Below are positions 1-12,226 of a stretch of DNA of 64,000 nucleotides, piece after piece. The DNA comes from Zafaria cholistanensis (GTDB taxonomy: Bacteria; Actinomycetota; Actinomycetes; Actinomycetales; Micrococcaceae). Numbering within the stretch: the first letter of the stretch is position 1; the number at the start of each line of letters is the position of its first letter. Position numbers and translations under genes: made by a program. The notes under the pieces were generated by a model. That model saw only the letters and a list, made by a program, of their open reading frames with translations. It did not search any database and was not told the DNA's origin. Location of the stretch: NCBI RefSeq assembly GCF_008580665.1, contig NZ_BKDJ01000001.1, positions 186,001-250,000 of the forward strand. The letters run 5' to 3'.

Positions 1-1
1 C

Positions 2-124
2 CTTGCAATTCATTGGTCCGAAAAGATCGGAATTGTTGGAGTTCCATATGCAAATTTGGTAGCCCATCTTGTTTTTCTCGGTATTCCGACCATTTTCGCC
101 GTCCGAAAAGTACTCCGTACGTGA
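2..124 (+). CDS. C-terminal end of an unidentified, possibly membrane, protein (partial)
   Basis: An open frame enters from the left edge and runs about 40 codons to a TGA at 122-124. Its residues include a hydrophobic stretch (IVGVPYANLVAHLVFLGIPT) followed by a basic tail (AVRKVLRT), which looks like the last transmembrane segment and cytosolic end of a membrane protein. Base composition here is much lower in GC than the rest of the window, suggesting transferred DNA; a polysaccharide flippase tail would fit the neighbouring wall-polymer genes, but that is only a guess. No start or domain is visible, so the frame may not be a real gene. Confidence 0.35.
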   Translation, partial: LAIHWSEKIGIVGVPYANLVAHLVFLGIPTIFAVRKVLRT

Positions 125-227
125 ACTGCTGGGAGCGTCCCCTGAGATCGAGTATTCTCCCCTTAGTTGATCCAACTTGCTTCTGCAGACTAGTATCTTC
201 GATGCTCTGACAGAACTGGTTTTTTCG

Positions 228-472
228 GCTCTTGGGACATCCGGTGGGGATCAGGGGGTGAGTCGTCCGGCGGCGAGGAGCATGCGGAGGGGGCAGTTCT
301 CGTAATTGCGGTAGCCGCGGGCGAGGCGGCGGTGGAGTTCGATGATTTCATTGACGGCTTCCGTGCCGCCGTTGTTGGCGCGGTTGGTGGTGAAGTAGGC
401 CAGGAATGGGTCGCGCTGGCGTCGGAGGGTTCGGCCGACGCGGACGACTTCAGGGATTGGACAGGTATGGAG
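228..472 (-). pseudogene. ISL3-family transposase, C-terminal remnant (element C)
   Basis: Read leftwards, 450-251 encodes the end of an ISL3 DDE transposase: a GRTLRR stretch, then FLAYFTTNRANNGGTEAVN, then LARGYRNYENCPLRMLL. The rest of the gene is absent. The sequence beginning GGCTCTTGGGACATCC at 228 resembles an ISL3 terminal inverted repeat and probably marks the outer end of this element. The remnant stops at 472, where the end of a second ISL3 element (GGCTCTTC) begins. Confidence 0.7.
258..370. repeat. 113-bp inverted repeat, left copy (partner 2013-2125)
   Basis: The reverse complement of 258-370 matches 2013-2125 with five mismatches that I can count by eye. Both copies encode the same conserved C-terminal part of an ISL3 transposase, so elements A and C belong to the same ISL3 subgroup and lie in opposite orientation. 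Confidence 0.85.
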
Positions 473-740
473 GCTCTTCACAGATGAGGGTGTAGCCGGG
501 GTCTGAATCCGACGGTTTTGAGCAGGCTGCGGGCGATGTAGTTGGCGAGGTTCCGGTAACCCAGGGCCAAGCCGCGGAGGTGTTCGAGGCGGTCGTTGAT
601 GGCCTCGGTCGGGCCGTTGGAGGTGCCGGGCCGGTCGAAGTAGGCCAGTACGTCGACGACGCACTTCTTCAACGTGCGCCCCAGCGTAACGATTTCGCGG
701 AAGGCAGCAGGGCTGCCGGATTTGACTGAAGCGATGATCA
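473..740 (-). pseudogene. ISL3-family transposase, C-terminal remnant (element B)
   Basis: Read leftwards from about 738, this encodes a different ISL3 subgroup C-terminus: AAFREIVTLGRTLKK, then LAYFDRPGTSNGPTEAIN, then ALGYRNLANYIARSLL and a stop at 478. GGCTCTTC at 473-480 looks like the element's terminal repeat. The gene is cut at 740, where element A starts. A fragment from the other end of the same type of transposase lies on the same strand at 2161-2460, consistent with element A having landed inside element B. About 250 central residues are missing. Confidence 0.7.
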
Positions 741-855
741 GCTCTTCGCCGATCCGGTGTGGAGTAACATGCCGGGATGATCTGCCGGGGATAGGCGCCG
801 AGGTCTTCGTTGATCAGTAGCGACCAAGCAACTGTTCGTTCCGGAGACTTCGACG

Positions 856-2138
856 TTGTCCAATGCTACGGAGTGCGTCACCGCGTCCACCAGCAGCGAT
901 TCGTGTCCTTGCGACCTCCTTTTCGGGCTGGGCGCGGTGCAGGTTGATGCCGTTGAGCGCGGAGGGGCGGTGACGGCCTCGAGGCCGTGGGTCTTGATGG
1001 GTTGTCCCGCATGCGGGGTGGTCGCCCCGAGCCGTGGCCAGCGTCGGCGCGTGCTCAAGGACATGCCTCATGGGAGGTGCGGGTCCGGGTCGTGTGGCGG
1101 CAACGCAGCTGGCGCTGCCCGGAGCCGGGCTGCGAATGGGGGACGTGCGCCGAGCAGGTGCCCGCCCAGGTGGCTGTGCGGGGGTCGGGCAGATGCGTCG
1201 CGAGCACGCGAGGATCTGAGGCTTGGCACGCCGCCTCGGGACGGCATGGAGGACGCTGGGGCGTGCCGTGAAGCTTGAACTGGCGCGCCTCACGGCGGAC
1301 GAGGCTAGCTTCGCCGGCAGCACCACCCTCGGGATCGACGAACACATCTGTCATCACATCAACCCGCGCAGGCGGGGCCCGAAGGAGCCAGCCGGGATGG
1401 ACGATCTCACCCGCCACGCTGGTCCGGACGGCAAACCACGGATGAGGGCCCGGCTGCTGGACCTTGTCCCGGGGCGTTCGAAGAAGGCTTACGCTTCGCT
1501 GGCTCACCGACCGCAGCCGAGGCTTCCGCCAGGGCGCGGACATAGCGGCGCGGGATCCGTTCGGCAGCCACGAAAGCGCGATCGACCAGGAAACCGAGGA
1601 CGCCACCGCAGTGCTGGATGCGTTCCACGTCGTCAAGCTCGGCACTCAGGCCGTGAACGAGGTCCGCCGTCGCGGTCAGCAGCCCAGCACCGGGCACCGC
1701 GGCAGCACGGGCGATCCCCTCCAGGTGATCCTGCGCGCCGGCGCGGAGAACCTCGCCGACAAGCAGCTGGACCGGCTCGCGACCGCGATCGAGGCGAACC
1801 CCGCCCACGAGGAGGTCTGCGTCGCGTGGCGCTGCGCCCGGGACCTCTGCACCACCGATAAGGCCAAGGACACCGCCGAAGGACGGCGCCGGGAAAATCC
1901 TCGAGGCTTCACACGCCTGCCCGATCCGAAGAAACCGCGATCCTCGGCCGGACCCTCCGACGCTGGCGCGAGGCGTTCTGCGGCCTGCTTCACCACCGGC
2001 AGGTCATCCAACGGCGGCACGGAAGCCGTCAATGGAATCATCGAGCTTCACCGCCGCCTCGCCCGCGGCTACCGCAATTACGAGAACTGCCCCCTCCGCA
2101 TGCTCCTCGCCGCCGGAGGTCTCACGCACCGCCCTTGA
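856..2138 (+). pseudogene. ISL3-family transposase of element A, frameshifted
   Basis: Pieces of one ISL3 transposase occur in order but in three frames. The N-terminus has a zinc-binding motif (CPACGVVAPSRG, then WRCPEPGC) between about 990 and 1140. The central part (TTLGIDEHICHHI, RARLLDLVPGRSKKAY) lies at 1320-1500. The DDE part and C-terminus (AVLDAFHVVKLG, then SSNGGTEAVNGIIELHRRLA) lie at 1600-2130. At least three frame changes are needed, so no full transposase can be made. The likely start is the TTG at 856, because the family begins with a short cysteine-containing leader followed by LLFGL. Confidence 0.8.
2013..2125. repeat. 113-bp inverted repeat, right copy (partner 258-370)
   Basis: This is the element A copy of the ISL3 C-terminal coding segment shared with element C, in inverted orientation about 1.75 kb apart. 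Homologous recombination between the copies would invert the interval. Confidence 0.85.
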
Positions 2139-2160
2139 TCCTCACGGATCGGCGAAGGGC

Positions 2161-2460
2161 CCGATAACGGCGGGCCGCTGCCAGCAGGACCCTGAGGCGC
2201 CACCCGAACAGTTCGTGCGCCAACCGCCGCACGAGCGTGTCCCGCAGTAAACCCCCTCGCACCCGCACCGACGGCACCAACCGTCCGGCTCGAAGACCCG
2301 GCAGGCCAGGACCGTCTGTTCCGGTTCAAGCCGCTGCCCTACGGCCTCCAGCCCGGTTCATCGAGACGGGCGAACGCGGTCAGGCCCGGGGATGTGAAGG
2401 CAGCGTAGAACACGTCGAGGTGTTCCGGATGGACAGCGTGAGAACTTCCATCATCGGACG
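2161..2460 (-). pseudogene. ISL3-family transposase, N-terminal remnant (element B)
   Basis: Read leftwards from about 2435 the translation gives HLDVFYAAFTSPGLTAFARL, a stop, then EQTVLACRVFEPDGWCRRCG, and after a frameshift RDTLVRRLAHELFGWRLRVL. This is the N-terminal region with the paired-cysteine zinc motif of the ISL3 subgroup whose C-terminus is at 478-740. It ends exactly where element A ends. One in-frame stop and one frameshift show it is dead. The outer terminal repeat of this element could not be located. Confidence 0.65.
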
Positions 2461-2953
2461 ACCTCGGCCTCGACCTTTAACCGGCCACCAACGCGCCGAC
2501 CGCGCTCACACCTCAACTACGTTCCGGATTGCAAAGGGCGGGGAAACTGCCCCTTCAAAACCTGGGCCGGTTCAGGTTCCCGCCCAGACAGGTCCGTGAT
2601 GGCGTCAGTGGATCCCCACGCGTAGCCCTGATGGTGTTGGACAGGCGGTACATCATTCTCCTCGGAAAAATTACGTTCCGGGGACGCTTAGGTGTGGGCC
2701 GGCATGGCGCCGAAACAGTTTCCTGATTTATCCGGAGCGCAAAATCTCCAATCAACCACAGCATATGTGGTCCAAGCCGGTTCTCCCGGCTCTGCCACGG
2801 CCGGAACGTTCCCTCAAGCCAAAAATGAGGCGACGGAACTAGCCCTTCCCTTCCCGTGGAATCTCCCGCCCTCTAGGCTGACCCCAACGTGAAGCGGTCC
2901 GCGCCCCGCCTGGGGCGCGGCCTCCGGTGGGGGACAAAGGGGAAACGCTCTGC
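2461..2953. other. Gene-free interval upstream of the wall-polymer block
   Basis: No coding frame with recognisable features and no further transposase fragment was found here. The GC content falls between that of the IS region and the downstream genes. It must carry the promoter for the gene at 2954, but no convincing -35/-10 pair stands out. Confidence 0.5.
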
Positions 2954-5719
2954 ATGGGGAAGTTCAGCGTCGAGCACCTGAAAGAGTCCGGGCAGTACAA
3001 GGTCCTGGCCAAACAGGCGGAGCGCGCCCGCCGGCTGGCTACGGCCGAGCGCTACGCCCGGGCCCGCAGCGCACCCGTCCGCACCGGGACGGTGCTGTAC
3101 GAATCGTTCTCCGGCAACGGGATGCTCTGCAACCCGGAGGCGATCTTCCGGCACCTGTTGGGGGACCCGCAGTACCGGCACCTGCGCCACGTCTGGGCGC
3201 TGTCCTCGCTGGAGGAACACGCGGGGACGGTGGCCGAGTTCGCGGAGGATCCCCGGGTGTCCTTCGTCGAAACCGGCAGCGCCGCCTACCTGGAGGCGAT
3301 GGCGGAGGCGCAGTACCTGGTGAACAACTCCACCTTCCCGTGGACCTTTGCCAAGCGCCCCGGCCAGGTCTACCTGAACACCTGGCACGGCACCCCGCTG
3401 AAGGCGATGGGCTACCACGTCCCGGACGGCGGGCCGGACACCCGCAACATCATCCGCAACTTTGTCCAGGCGGACTACCTGCTCTCCCCAAACCCGTTCA
3501 CCACCGAGCAGATGTACTACGCCGGCTACAAGCTGCGGAACATCTTCGAGGGCACCATCATTCAGGCCGGCTACCCGCGCATCGACCACCAGTGGCCGGA
3601 CGCACCCGCCCGGGCGGACCTGTGGACCCGCCTGGCCGCGGCCGGCATCGCGGAGGACGGCCGCAGAATCATCCTCTACGCCCCCACCTGGAAGGGGGAT
3701 TCCTTCTACAACCCGGCCAATGACGCCGCCCGGCTCCTGCACACCGTGCGCGCCCTGGAGGAGCGGATCGACACCACCCGCTTCCGCGTCCTGCTGAAAA
3801 TCCACCAGGTGGTCTACGCCGCGGCCCGCCAGACCCCGGGGCTGGAGGGCTATCTGGTGCCCAACGCGGTCCCCGCCAACCGGGTCTTAGGGATCACCGA
3901 CGTGCTGGTCACCGACTACTCCAGCATCTTCTACGACTTCCTGGCCACCGGCCGCCCCATCCTCTTCTACACTCCCGACTGGGAAGACTACGCCGAAGGC
4001 CGCGGCCTCTACCGCAACCCCGACTCGCTGCCCGGGCCCGTGGCCCGAACCCTGCCGGACCTGGCCGCGCACCTGGCCGGCTGCGTGCGGCAGTCCGACG
4101 GCGGGCTGGAGGTGCCGGAGCCCTGGCGCCGGCAGTACGGCCAGGACGTGCGGGACTACGTCCCGGACGACGACGGCAAGGCCACCGAACGCGTGGTGGA
4201 GGCGGTCTTCGGGCAGGAAGCCCGGTTGCCCAGCGGGGCACGCCCGGACCTGGAAAAGCGCAGCGCACAGGGATCCAGCGCGCAGGGACCCAGCGCCCAA
4301 GGCGCGGGCCTGGAGGAGCGCCACCTGCTGCGCGATCACTCGGACGGGCGGCAGAAGCTGCTGGTCTATGCCGGCGGGCTGGTCTCCAACGGCATCACCA
4401 CCTCCTTCCTGAACCTGATGGAGAACATCGACCACGAGAAGTTCGATGTCTCCGTCTGGTACAGCTACTCCAGCCATGCGGACCGGGCCGCCAACGCGCT
4501 GCGGATCAACCCCAACGTAAGGCTCTTCCCGCGCGCGGGAGGACCCATCCTGGGCCTGGCCGACCGGTTCCGGTACCGGCGCACGCTGGACCACGGACCC
4601 GCCCCGGGCGCCGATTTCCGGGCCGGTGCCCAGCCCATCTGGGACACCGAATGGACCCGGTGCTTCGGGCAGAGCCGGTTCGACTACATCGTGGACTTCT
4701 CCGGCTACTCCCCGTTCTGGTCCCTGGTGCTGCTGCGCGGGAAGGCCCGCAAGCACTCCATCTGGGCGCACAATGACCTTTTCGCCGAGGCCGGCAAGGT
4801 CATTAACGGCAAACAGCCCCACCGCGCCCACCTGATGAGCCTGTTCGCCACCTACCGCTCCTTTGACGCGATCGTCTCCGTTTCCCCGGGCCTGGCCCGG
4901 GTCAACGCGACCAACCTGGCCGAGTACGCACCGGCGCACTCCTTTGTCTCCGCCCGCAACTCGCTGGCCTACCGCCGGCTGCAGGCGATGGTCTCCACCG
5001 AACGCACCCCGCTGCCCGGCGCGGATGCCGCCTTCGCCGAGCTCTACGGCTCCGGCTCCCGCGACCTCAGCTACATCATGCGCACGCTGCGCAGGATCTA
5101 CACGGACGCCACCATCGATGCCGAGCTGGGGCACCAGCGCACCCTGGACGCCTTCTTCCCGGAGGGGCACCAGGACGGGGTGCAGACCTTCGTCACCGTG
5201 GGCCGGCTCTCCCCGGAGAAGAACCAGGCCCGGTTGTTGCGGGCCTTCGCCCAGGTCCACGCCACCCGGCCCAAGACCCGGCTGCTGGTCATCGGTAGCG
5301 GCCCGCTGGAGAAGGACCTGCGCCAGCTGGCCAGCGACCTGCGCCTGGACCGGTGCGTGAGCTTCACCGGGCAGCTGGCCAACCCGTACCTGGTGATGGA
5401 GGCGGCGGACTGCTTTGTCCTCTCCAGCGACTACGAGGGCCTGCCGATGGTGATCCTCGAGGCCATGGTGCTGGGCCTGCCGGTGGTGACCACCGCGTTT
5501 GGGTCCGTCGAGTCGGCGGTGCCGCCCGGGCAGGGACTGGTGGTGGAGCGCGACGACGACGCCCTGGCCGCCGGGCTGCTGGCTTTCCTGGACGGGAAGG
5601 TGGCGCCGGCCGAGTTCGACCCGGCCGCCTACAACGACCGCGCCATGGAGGAGTTCTACCGGGCCATTGGGGTGGCCGGGAACCCGGTGGTGGAGGACGG
5701 CAGGCTGCTGGAGGGCTAA
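2954..5719 (+). CDS. Fused CDP-glycerol glycerophosphotransferase / GT4 glycosyltransferase
   Basis: A 921-residue two-domain enzyme of wall-polymer synthesis. Residues about 40-415 match the TagB/TagF glycerophosphotransferase family: YLNTWHGTPLKAMG near 140, the GYPRID motif, APTWKG, and VTDYSSIFYDFLATGRPILF near 320. Residues about 455-915 match a GT-B glycosyltransferase of family 4: GRLSPEKNQ near 749, LVIGSGPLEKDL, and DYEGLPMVILEAM near 826 with the nucleotide-sugar-binding Glu. The linker near 435-450 holds a three-fold SAQG repeat. The ATG at 2954 is preferred over an in-frame GTG at 2927 because it sits after AAAGGGGAAA; the spacing is slightly long. It probably extends a glycerol- or ribitol-phosphate polymer and decorates it. 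The next gene, 54 nt on, is another glycosyltransferase. Confidence 0.85.
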   Translation: MGKFSVEHLKESGQYKVLAKQAERARRLATAERYARARSAPVRTGTVLYESFSGNGMLCNPEAIFRHLLGDPQYRHLRHVWALSSLEEHAGTVAEFAEDPRVSFVETGSAAYLEAMAEAQYLVNNSTFPWTFAKRPGQVYLNTWHGTPLKAMGYHVPDGGPDTRNIIRNFVQADYLLSPNPFTTEQMYYAGYKLRNIFEGTIIQAGYPRIDHQWPDAPARADLWTRLAAAGIAEDGRRIILYAPTWKGDSFYNPANDAARLLHTVRALEERIDTTRFRVLLKIHQVVYAAARQTPGLEGYLVPNAVPANRVLGITDVLVTDYSSIFYDFLATGRPILFYTPDWEDYAEGRGLYRNPDSLPGPVARTLPDLAAHLAGCVRQSDGGLEVPEPWRRQYGQDVRDYVPDDDGKATERVVEAVFGQEARLPSGARPDLEKRSAQGSSAQGPSAQGAGLEERHLLRDHSDGRQKLLVYAGGLVSNGITTSFLNLMENIDHEKFDVSVWYSYSSHADRAANALRINPNVRLFPRAGGPILGLADRFRYRRTLDHGPAPGADFRAGAQPIWDTEWTRCFGQSRFDYIVDFSGYSPFWSLVLLRGKARKHSIWAHNDLFAEAGKVINGKQPHRAHLMSLFATYRSFDAIVSVSPGLARVNATNLAEYAPAHSFVSARNSLAYRRLQAMVSTERTPLPGADAAFAELYGSGSRDLSYIMRTLRRIYTDATIDAELGHQRTLDAFFPEGHQDGVQTFVTVGRLSPEKNQARLLRAFAQVHATRPKTRLLVIGSGPLEKDLRQLASDLRLDRCVSFTGQLANPYLVMEAADCFVLSSDYEGLPMVILEAMVLGLPVVTTAFGSVESAVPPGQGLVVERDDDALAAGLLAFLDGKVAPAEFDPAAYNDRAMEEFYRAIGVAGNPVVEDGRLLEG

Positions 5720-5773
5720 CTGCGGCAAGAACCAGTTGCTGGAAGGGCTACGCGAGGGGGAAGGGAGCAGCCC

Positions 5774-7771
5774 ATGGGGAACGGCACGGAGGTCCTGGTC
5801 AGCGTCATCGTCGCCACCTACAACTCGCCGCCGGAGCTGGGTCTCCTGGTGGCCTCCCTCGATGCCCAGACCCTGCCCGTGGAGCAGTGGGAGGCGGTCT
5901 TCGTGGATGACGGCTCCACCGACGGCACCCACGCCCGGCTGGAGGCGCTGGCCGCCACCCGCCCCTACCTGCGGGTGCTGCAGATCCCGAACTCCGGCTG
6001 GCCCGGCCGGCCGCGCAACGTCGGCACCGACGCCGCCCGGGGCCGCTACGTCTTCTACTGCGACCACGACGACTACCTGTTCCCGGAGGCCCTGGAACGG
6101 ATGGTCCGCTTCGCCGAGGGCGCGGGACTGGACGTGCTCCACCCCAAAGAAGTGGTGCAGGGGTGGTCCTCGCCCGGGTGGCACGCGTGGCGGGCCAACG
6201 CAGCCCCGCTGGCCGGGTTGGATGAGGCCGCCGTCCAGTGCATCACCCCGCACAAGCTCTACCGGCGGGCGTTCCTGGCCGATCACGGGATCCGCTTCCC
6301 GGAAGGGCGCATCCGGCTGGAGGACTACAGCTTCAACGCGATGGCCTGGTGCGCCACGCAGGCCGTGGGGGTGCTGGCGGACTACCCGTGCTACCGCTGG
6401 AGTATCCACGCCGGCAACAGCCACAAGGCCGGGTACGACTTCGAGGTCTACTGGCGCTCCTTCGAAGAGTCGCTGCGCCCGGTCCTGGCCCTGCCGGATA
6501 CGGACCCGCGCAGGGACGTGCTGCTGCTGCGCTGGTACCGCAGCCGGATCCTGGAACGCCTCGCCGGAGGGTACTGCGCTTACTCGGACGCGGACCGCGA
6601 GCGCTTCACCGCCCGGTTCACCCAACTGCTGGAGCACTTCCCCGAACGGATCGACGCCGGCCTGCAGCCCCCCGAGCGGCTGCGCTCCTACCTTTTACGC
6701 CGCGGACTGTACGAGCGGCTGCTGGAGCTTTCCCGCCTGGACGCCGGCATCCGGGTAGCTCCCGAGGTGCGGGATGTGCACTGGAGCGGGGGAGTCCTGC
6801 AGGTGGCCGTGGACGCCACCCTGCTCGAAGGCGCCGGCGCGCCGCTGCTGTTCACCCGCCGGACCGGCACCAGCACCAGCACCGGCACCGGAACCAACAC
6901 CGAAGCCGGCGCCGGCACTGAAGCGGCCGGGGAGGGGCCCGTGGGAAGGCACGCCGCGGATCCGGATCCGCTGGCGGGGGCGCTCTTCCGGCGGCTTCCG
7001 GAGAGCATCATCGCCGGCGTACCCGAAGAGGTGCTGGCCCACTACCCGGCTGCGGCCTCGGTGGAGCCGGTTATCCGGAGCCGCGAGACCGACGTCGACT
7101 GGGTACTGCCGGGCCGCAGCAGGGTGGACGCAAGCCGGCTGGGCCCCGCGCTCGCCGTGCGCGCCGAGGCGGTGTTCCAACTGGATCCGGAGGCGGCCGC
7201 CTTCGGGACCCGGCTCGATGCCGGGGTGTGGGACATCTTCGTGCGGATCACCGGGCTGGGGTACGGAGCCACCCACCGGGTGCGCACCGGCTGGGACCCG
7301 GGGCGGCCGGCACTGGTGAACGGCCGCTCGGCGAACCCCTACCGGACCCAGGGTGGAGCACTGGCGCTGGATGTGGGTTCCTTCGCCCGCACGGTGGTCG
7401 GCTCCGCCCGGCCCCGCCGCCAGGACCTGGTCCCCAGCCCGGTGCCGGGGGAACCGTTGGTGCTACGCCTTCCCGCCGTCCATGTGGTGGGGCAGACCCG
7501 CCTGCACGGCAGCGTCGAGGCGAAGCCGGTGGAACCGGTCGCCAGCGGCGCCGGCGTGGGCGCATGGGCAGCGAAGGCCTCCGGAAGGCGCAGTGTCCTG
7601 GCGGATGGCGCGGGCGGGGCAGGCAAAACCACCTACCCGGCCCAACTGGTGGGCGAGGGCGGGAGCGCCCGGGTGGAGATTTCCGCCCCCACGGGCGTGG
7701 ACCTCACCGAGGCGCGGATGCGTTTCGAGGACCGCTGGAGCGCGGTCCTGTTCAAGCCCCCGGGGGAGTAA
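5774..7771 (+). CDS. GT2 family glycosyltransferase, teichoic-acid type
   Basis: A 665-residue protein. The first ~300 residues are a GT-A glycosyltransferase: SVIVATYNSPPEL at the N-terminus, VDDGSTDGT near 43 and a CDHDDYLFPEAL metal-binding segment near 95. The remainder contains beta-rich modules (for example VRDVHWSGGVLQVAVDATLL near 335) like the C-terminal domains of the staphylococcal TarS/TarP glycosyltransferases. A Thr/Gly/Ser-rich tract near 370-390 (TGTSTSTGTGTN) is low-complexity. GGGAG before the ATG is a good ribosome binding site. It follows the fused polymerase gene by 54 nt and is probably co-transcribed, adding sugar to the wall polymer. Its stop overlaps by 20 bp the end of the convergent gene at 7752. 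Confidence 0.82.
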   Translation: MGNGTEVLVSVIVATYNSPPELGLLVASLDAQTLPVEQWEAVFVDDGSTDGTHARLEALAATRPYLRVLQIPNSGWPGRPRNVGTDAARGRYVFYCDHDDYLFPEALERMVRFAEGAGLDVLHPKEVVQGWSSPGWHAWRANAAPLAGLDEAAVQCITPHKLYRRAFLADHGIRFPEGRIRLEDYSFNAMAWCATQAVGVLADYPCYRWSIHAGNSHKAGYDFEVYWRSFEESLRPVLALPDTDPRRDVLLLRWYRSRILERLAGGYCAYSDADRERFTARFTQLLEHFPERIDAGLQPPERLRSYLLRRGLYERLLELSRLDAGIRVAPEVRDVHWSGGVLQVAVDATLLEGAGAPLLFTRRTGTSTSTGTGTNTEAGAGTEAAGEGPVGRHAADPDPLAGALFRRLPESIIAGVPEEVLAHYPAAASVEPVIRSRETDVDWVLPGRSRVDASRLGPALAVRAEAVFQLDPEAAAFGTRLDAGVWDIFVRITGLGYGATHRVRTGWDPGRPALVNGRSANPYRTQGGALALDVGSFARTVVGSARPRRQDLVPSPVPGEPLVLRLPAVHVVGQTRLHGSVEAKPVEPVASGAGVGAWAAKASGRRSVLADGAGGAGKTTYPAQLVGEGGSARVEISAPTGVDLTEARMRFEDRWSAVLFKPPGE

Positions 7772-8378
7772 CGCCCTGGGGTTCTGCCCGCGCATCCCTG
7801 ACCTGGTTTCCGGCGGGCAGCGCCGCGGGGACGAAGTTCCCTGCCGAGATCTGCCGCTTGAGCTCCGCGAGTTCCTCCTGGAGCAGGTCCACGGTGGCAC
7901 GGTATTTCTTGAAGTCCGCAGCGCGGCGCTGGGCGTTGATGTAGCTGATAATCACTGCCAAAAGGGCCAGCGGGAAGGCCGCCAGCAGGGCCCAGCCGGA
8001 GATGGCCAGGAACTCCATGGCGACGGAAAGTCCCTGCTGGAAGGCCAGGAAGGCGTTCACCTGACCGACCACGGCGTTCAGGGCGGCGTCCAGGGGTTCC
8101 AGGAACTGTCCCACCATGGGCGTCTCAGAAAACGAGGGAGCGCTCAGCGGCGGTTCCCCGCCTGCGGACCAGCGCGGATCGCCCAAATGGTTCAGGATGT
8201 AGATCCCGGCTGCGACGTTGAGGGCTGCGAAGAGCAAAACGGAACCCACCGCAGACCAATGGAGCGTGCGCCAAGATACGAGGCCTGCCGCCAGCAGAAG
8301 GACGGTGGGCACCACCCAGGACAGCGTGCGCAGATTATCGAGGCTCACGCCACCCAATAGATCCAATGAAGTCCCCAC
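7752..8378 (-). CDS. Hypothetical multi-pass membrane protein
   Basis: A 208-residue protein of no recognised family. Hydrophobic segments lie near residues 18-36, 42-62 and 122-148, followed by a predicted coiled-coil-like stretch (DFKKYRATVDLLQEELAELK) and a polar tail. This suggests membrane anchors with a cytosolic helical C-terminus. The start is a GTG at 8378 preceded by AAAGGG in mRNA sense. The gene lies between, and points against, the glycosyltransferase operon; its last 20 bp overlap that operon's end, so the two transcripts converge. Confidence 0.6.
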   Translation of the reverse strand: MGTSLDLLGGVSLDNLRTLSWVVPTVLLLAAGLVSWRTLHWSAVGSVLLFAALNVAAGIYILNHLGDPRWSAGGEPPLSAPSFSETPMVGQFLEPLDAALNAVVGQVNAFLAFQQGLSVAMEFLAISGWALLAAFPLALLAVIISYINAQRRAADFKKYRATVDLLQEELAELKRQISAGNFVPAALPAGNQVRDARAEPQGVTPPGA

Positions 8379-8475
8379 CCTTTGCAGTTTGAATCAATGC
8401 ATGTTCCGGTTTCCGGCGATCCTATCCCGGCGGCAATCGCGCGGAGGGCAGCGGCACTCCGGAGGCGGAAGGGTG

Positions 8476-8519
8476 GTTTTCCGGGCAGCCTGACGGAAAA
8501 CAGAGCAGCTGAGCTGCTC
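8476..8519. terminator. Two inverted repeats downstream of rfbA (possible terminator)
   Basis: GTTTTCCG at 8476-8483 pairs with CGGAAAAC at 8494-8501, and GAGCAGC-TGA-GCTGCTC forms a second palindrome at 8503-8519. Both lie between the rfbA stop and the upstream region of the gene at 8378. No T-tract follows, so termination is only suggested. Related GAGCAGCT/GCTGAGCA motifs recur up to the rfbA stop. Confidence 0.35.
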
Positions 8520-8546
8520 AGCTGAGCAACCGGGCAGCTAAGCGGT

Positions 8547-11970
<3,424 letters not shown>

Positions 11971-11978
<8 letters not shown>

Positions 11979-12038
11979 GGTACCTGAAGCGCTGAGGTAC
12001 CTGCAGGGCCGAGGTACCTGCACCGCTGAGGCACCTGC
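11971..12038. repeat. 17-bp tandem repeat (4 units) across the rfbC-rfbD stop codon
   Basis: Units start at 11971, 11988, 12005 and 12022, all variants of AGCGCTGAGGTACCTGC. The first unit contains the TGA stop at 11976-11978. Later units have diverged slightly. Confidence 0.9.
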
Positions 12039-12051
12039 GGCGGACGCAAAA

Positions 12052-12095
12052 ACGGCGGGACCGGCCCCTTGAGGGGCCGGTCCCGCCGTCTTTGG
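12052..12095. terminator. Strong Rho-independent-type hairpin after the rhamnose genes
   Basis: A perfect 17-bp stem (12052-12068 with 12073-12089) closes a TTGA loop and is followed by CTTTGGTCT. It would end the rfb transcript and, being symmetrical, may also serve the leftward small gene at 12214-12342. Confidence 0.85.
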
Positions 12096-12186
12096 TCTCA
12101 GTCAGCTCTGCACTGGTTCCGCTTTGGCGTGGGTCAGCCCCAGGTGTTCCCCCCACCCGGGGCTGCCCGCCTCCGGTCCCAGAGAC

Positions 12187-12226
12187 GCCGTTTCTAGACG
12201 TACAGCGCCGTTTCTAGACGTACAGC
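12187..12226. repeat. 20-bp exact tandem duplication at the end of the 42-residue gene
   Basis: GCCGTTTCTAGACGTACAGC occurs twice back to back (12187-12206, 12207-12226). The stop codon of the leftward gene (CTA at 12214-12216) lies in the right-hand copy. Confidence 0.95.

Larger units (their letters stand above)
741..2160 (+). mobile_element. ISL3-family insertion sequence (element A), decayed
   Basis: Terminal inverted repeats are visible: GCTCTTCGCCGATCCG at 741-756 and its complement, with one mismatch, at 2145-2160. The element is about 1.42 kb and carries one frame-broken transposase. No 8-bp target duplication is visible in the flanks (GATGATCA versus CCGATAAC), so insertion was followed by deletion or the ends have drifted. 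It separates the two halves of element B. Confidence 0.75.

Noticed and set aside
13..210. A 65-codon plus-strand open frame at the left edge (MVRKDRNCWSS)
   Set aside because: Composition is unlike a protein, and a competing frame at 2-124 encodes a more convincing membrane-protein tail.
1..2460. Genomic island with integrase or attachment sites
   Set aside because: Only ISL3 fragments were found; no integrase, tRNA gene or paired attachment repeat is visible.
3887..6637. A 916-codon open frame on the minus strand across the two wall-polymer glycosyltransferase genes
   Set aside because: It is the antisense shadow of strongly coding high-GC genes: it has no domain-like sequence, is rich in Arg/Gly/Val/His, and spans two real genes.
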